A stretch of DNA of 64,000 bases from Tillus elongatus. Its lineage: Eukaryota > Arthropoda > Insecta > Coleoptera > Cleridae. How positions within the stretch are numbered: the first letter of the stretch is position 1; each line of letters starts with the position of its first letter. The notes under the pieces were generated by a model. The model ran no database searches and was not told the origin of the DNA. It saw nothing but the letters and a program-made list of their open reading frames with translations. This document shows positions 62,180 through 64,000 of the stretch, in pieces. The stretch spans positions 5,180,501 to 5,244,500 of the forward strand of contig OZ023269.1 in the NCBI GenBank assembly GCA_964006375.1, given 5' to 3'. The position numbers were made by a program, and so were the translations under genes.

Positions 62180-63689
62180 GAATTTTTTTATCCTTTTTTG
62201 TTAGATCTAATAAAACACCGTGAACTTGTTGATTTTATTAGAAAGAATATAAAAATCTTAAACGAAAATTAAATTTCTTGTCAACTTTGAAGTAGTTTTT
62301 ACCAAAAACAATTATGTTGTAATTCAAAGTTAATAGCTCGTTTAAGGATTGTATTTATTACAGTCAACCCCTAAAACTGATATTCTCAAGAAGTTAAAGA
62401 ATTATGGCTGTAATAAAGTGTCCGGAAAACTGCCTGACCTTAATAAGTATCGACTGCGGCGGCTTATTTGGGTTCTGGTGATTTGATACGATTGTTCTAA
62501 TGGTGTTGGTTTTTTTACGTCTTTCCAGAATCATCCTATTTGCGACTTATCCAGTGTAACTCGTATATCAATTACGAGATCATTCCTACTGTAGCTCAAT
62601 TTGGTAAACCCCAGTAAAGTGCAGAAATAAAGAAGGCAAAGAACGAAGTAATGTAGTGGCACCAAGACCACAATAACTCGTTTTATTAACATTCTTCGCG
62701 TCTCGAGTTTGATAGCCAAGTTTACACTCATCTGGTGAGTTGAGGTCGAGCGTCGACGTTTAGCTCTCAGCTTTCGTTTGAGCTGGAGGCTAGGTTAAGA
62801 ACCCTGGACACTCGTCCACCTCCTTGTCTTGCTTGTTAAAGATAGCGGACTCTCCAAGAGATCCTATCTAAATGCTGCCGTCTCCAGGGGATCGTAAGCG
62901 GATTGGCCAGCAGCGGCCCCTGGTCAGGCTAGTCTCCGGTCATACTCGGCGGCTAGCTGCTAGCTGCTACATCCTCCCGGCTCGAAGGACGACGTTAAGG
63001 ACACTTTTTATTGCCCTTTACCCGTTACACCCGTAAGATATGTATTTTGATACCACTTCTCGACTTTCTATCCGTTTAAGATATGACGATTCATACGGTC
63101 TACGACAAAGTGCGCAGTAATTTTTTATTGAGAGATAAAACATTATAATGACACACGGTATAAGTTAAACAGTGTCGTTTTACGATATCAATTATATTTT
63201 ATATTCCCCAATATGTTTATGGTGTATAAAGACAGGCCCTAAAAATACTGATTTGGATATAAAACCCCGATTTGGGAATTGAAACATTCTGTTTCTGTTA
63301 AAGACAGATAAATAATTCATAAAATGTGGAATATATGATTGATATTGTTGTAAGATTTATCTAAGGATTCGGGATTTGAATACAATGTTTTCGTACTCAA
63401 CAAGTATTGGAAAATATAGAGTATAATCATCCCTAACATTTATATATAAATTTGATTTTACAGTATATTTTTGTATACTGGAGTTTCTGTGGAAATAAAT
63501 CCTTTTCCTATACAAAAAAAAACAAAATATTTAGATAAATACATCTCGTGCTTACGTCTTGTAATAAGAACTAATATGCATTTGCTGCGTTAAAAAATGC
63601 AACATCTTACAATATTCGACAGGGTGCAAGAAATTGAACGAGATGATCTAATAGATTTGCAAAAAATAAATGATGCACTAATGCTTTTA
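62180..63689. other. No gene recognised; dispersed repeat at 62365-62545 and GC-richer block
   Basis: 62365-62545 resembles 57880-58000. The block at 62740-63030 is GC-richer than its surroundings, with GCTAGCTGCTAGCTGCTA and short direct repeats, and could be an LTR or leader of an unidentified element. TTTGCTGCGTT near 63580 may be a decayed end motif. Confidence 0.4.
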
Positions 63690-63810
63690 GTGAATTTTCT
63701 TTTAAAAAATTAACTAATGAGGAGATCCAGACTTTTGAATTTTGAAAAAATTTCTTCAAATGAGCGCAAATTAGGCACCCCAGAACCCATATCCGGGTTC
63801 AGTTTTAATT
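63690..63810 (+). repeat. Composite repeat copy 6, part A
   Basis: AGTGAATTTTCTTTTAAAAA then TTAACTAATGAGGAGATCCA, the best match to copy 1. Confidence 0.8.

Positions 63811-64000
<190 letters not shown>

Overview
The window looks like a transposable-element-rich stretch of an arthropod genome, most likely an insect. It is AT-rich and holds a tRNA-derived SINE, a CsRn1-type Ty3/gypsy element, errantivirus-type fragments, Penelope-like, RTE, Jockey/CR1-like and I-like LINE remnants, and Tigger, piggyBac and several mariner elements (some with a DUF4817-type N-terminus). About twenty (TA)n tracts of roughly 25-165 bp are scattered through it and very often mark element borders. I found no convincing host gene, rRNA, functional tRNA or CRISPR array. 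The species cannot be named from sequence alone.

Layout. 1-950: 3' end of an env-bearing LTR element. 950-4.7 kb: dead Tigger element with a LINE nested in it. 4.8-9.0 kb: LINE and mariner remnants, a composite repeat (called A-(TA)n-B here), a 303-bp MITE, and an RTE element with a visible target-site duplication. 9.9-16.8 kb: Penelope-like 3' ends on both sides of a nearly complete CsRn1-type gypsy element (LTRs 10801-11124 and 15244-15579). 16.9-22.5 kb: mariner remnants, TA tracts, a SINE with a perfect 13-bp duplication, and an inverted pair of Penelope-type pseudo-LTR sequences. 22.6-25.4 kb: a full-length piggyBac element with TTAA duplications, sitting inside a MITE. 25.9-30 kb: dead errantivirus-like gypsy element split by a LINE. 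30-35 kb: mostly unrecognised. 35.5-38.5 kb: a fold-back element with a LINE in its loop. 39.4-41.6 kb: broken mariner with a recognisable intron. 42-45 kb: SINE, mariner and I-like LINE (RT plus RNase H). 46.7-48 kb: a 123-bp coding-like tandem repeat and a LINE tail. 48.8-53 kb: LINE and mariner scraps. 53.6-57 kb: an intact DD41D mariner with 417-bp inverted repeats nested in the TA tract of an A-(TA)n-B repeat. 57-64 kb: two long palindromes centred on TA tracts, more A-(TA)n-B copies and an I-like LINE 3' end.

The two best preserved protein genes are the piggyBac transposase (587 aa after removing a 69-nt intron) and the DD41D mariner transposase (364-367 aa). The gypsy pol frame is open over 1071 codons, but two catalytic residues are changed (RT second-position D to N, integrase E to G) and gag has an in-frame stop, so this copy cannot be autonomous. 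Everything else coding is truncated or frameshifted.

The most unusual signals are: a ~36-bp end motif (core GCAGCAAGTGCGTTATGG) present at 14 sites in strictly alternating orientation; two hammerhead-ribozyme-like folds in Penelope-type sequences; the 41-codon periodic repeat at 46.75-47.2 kb; and the perfect TA-centred palindromes.
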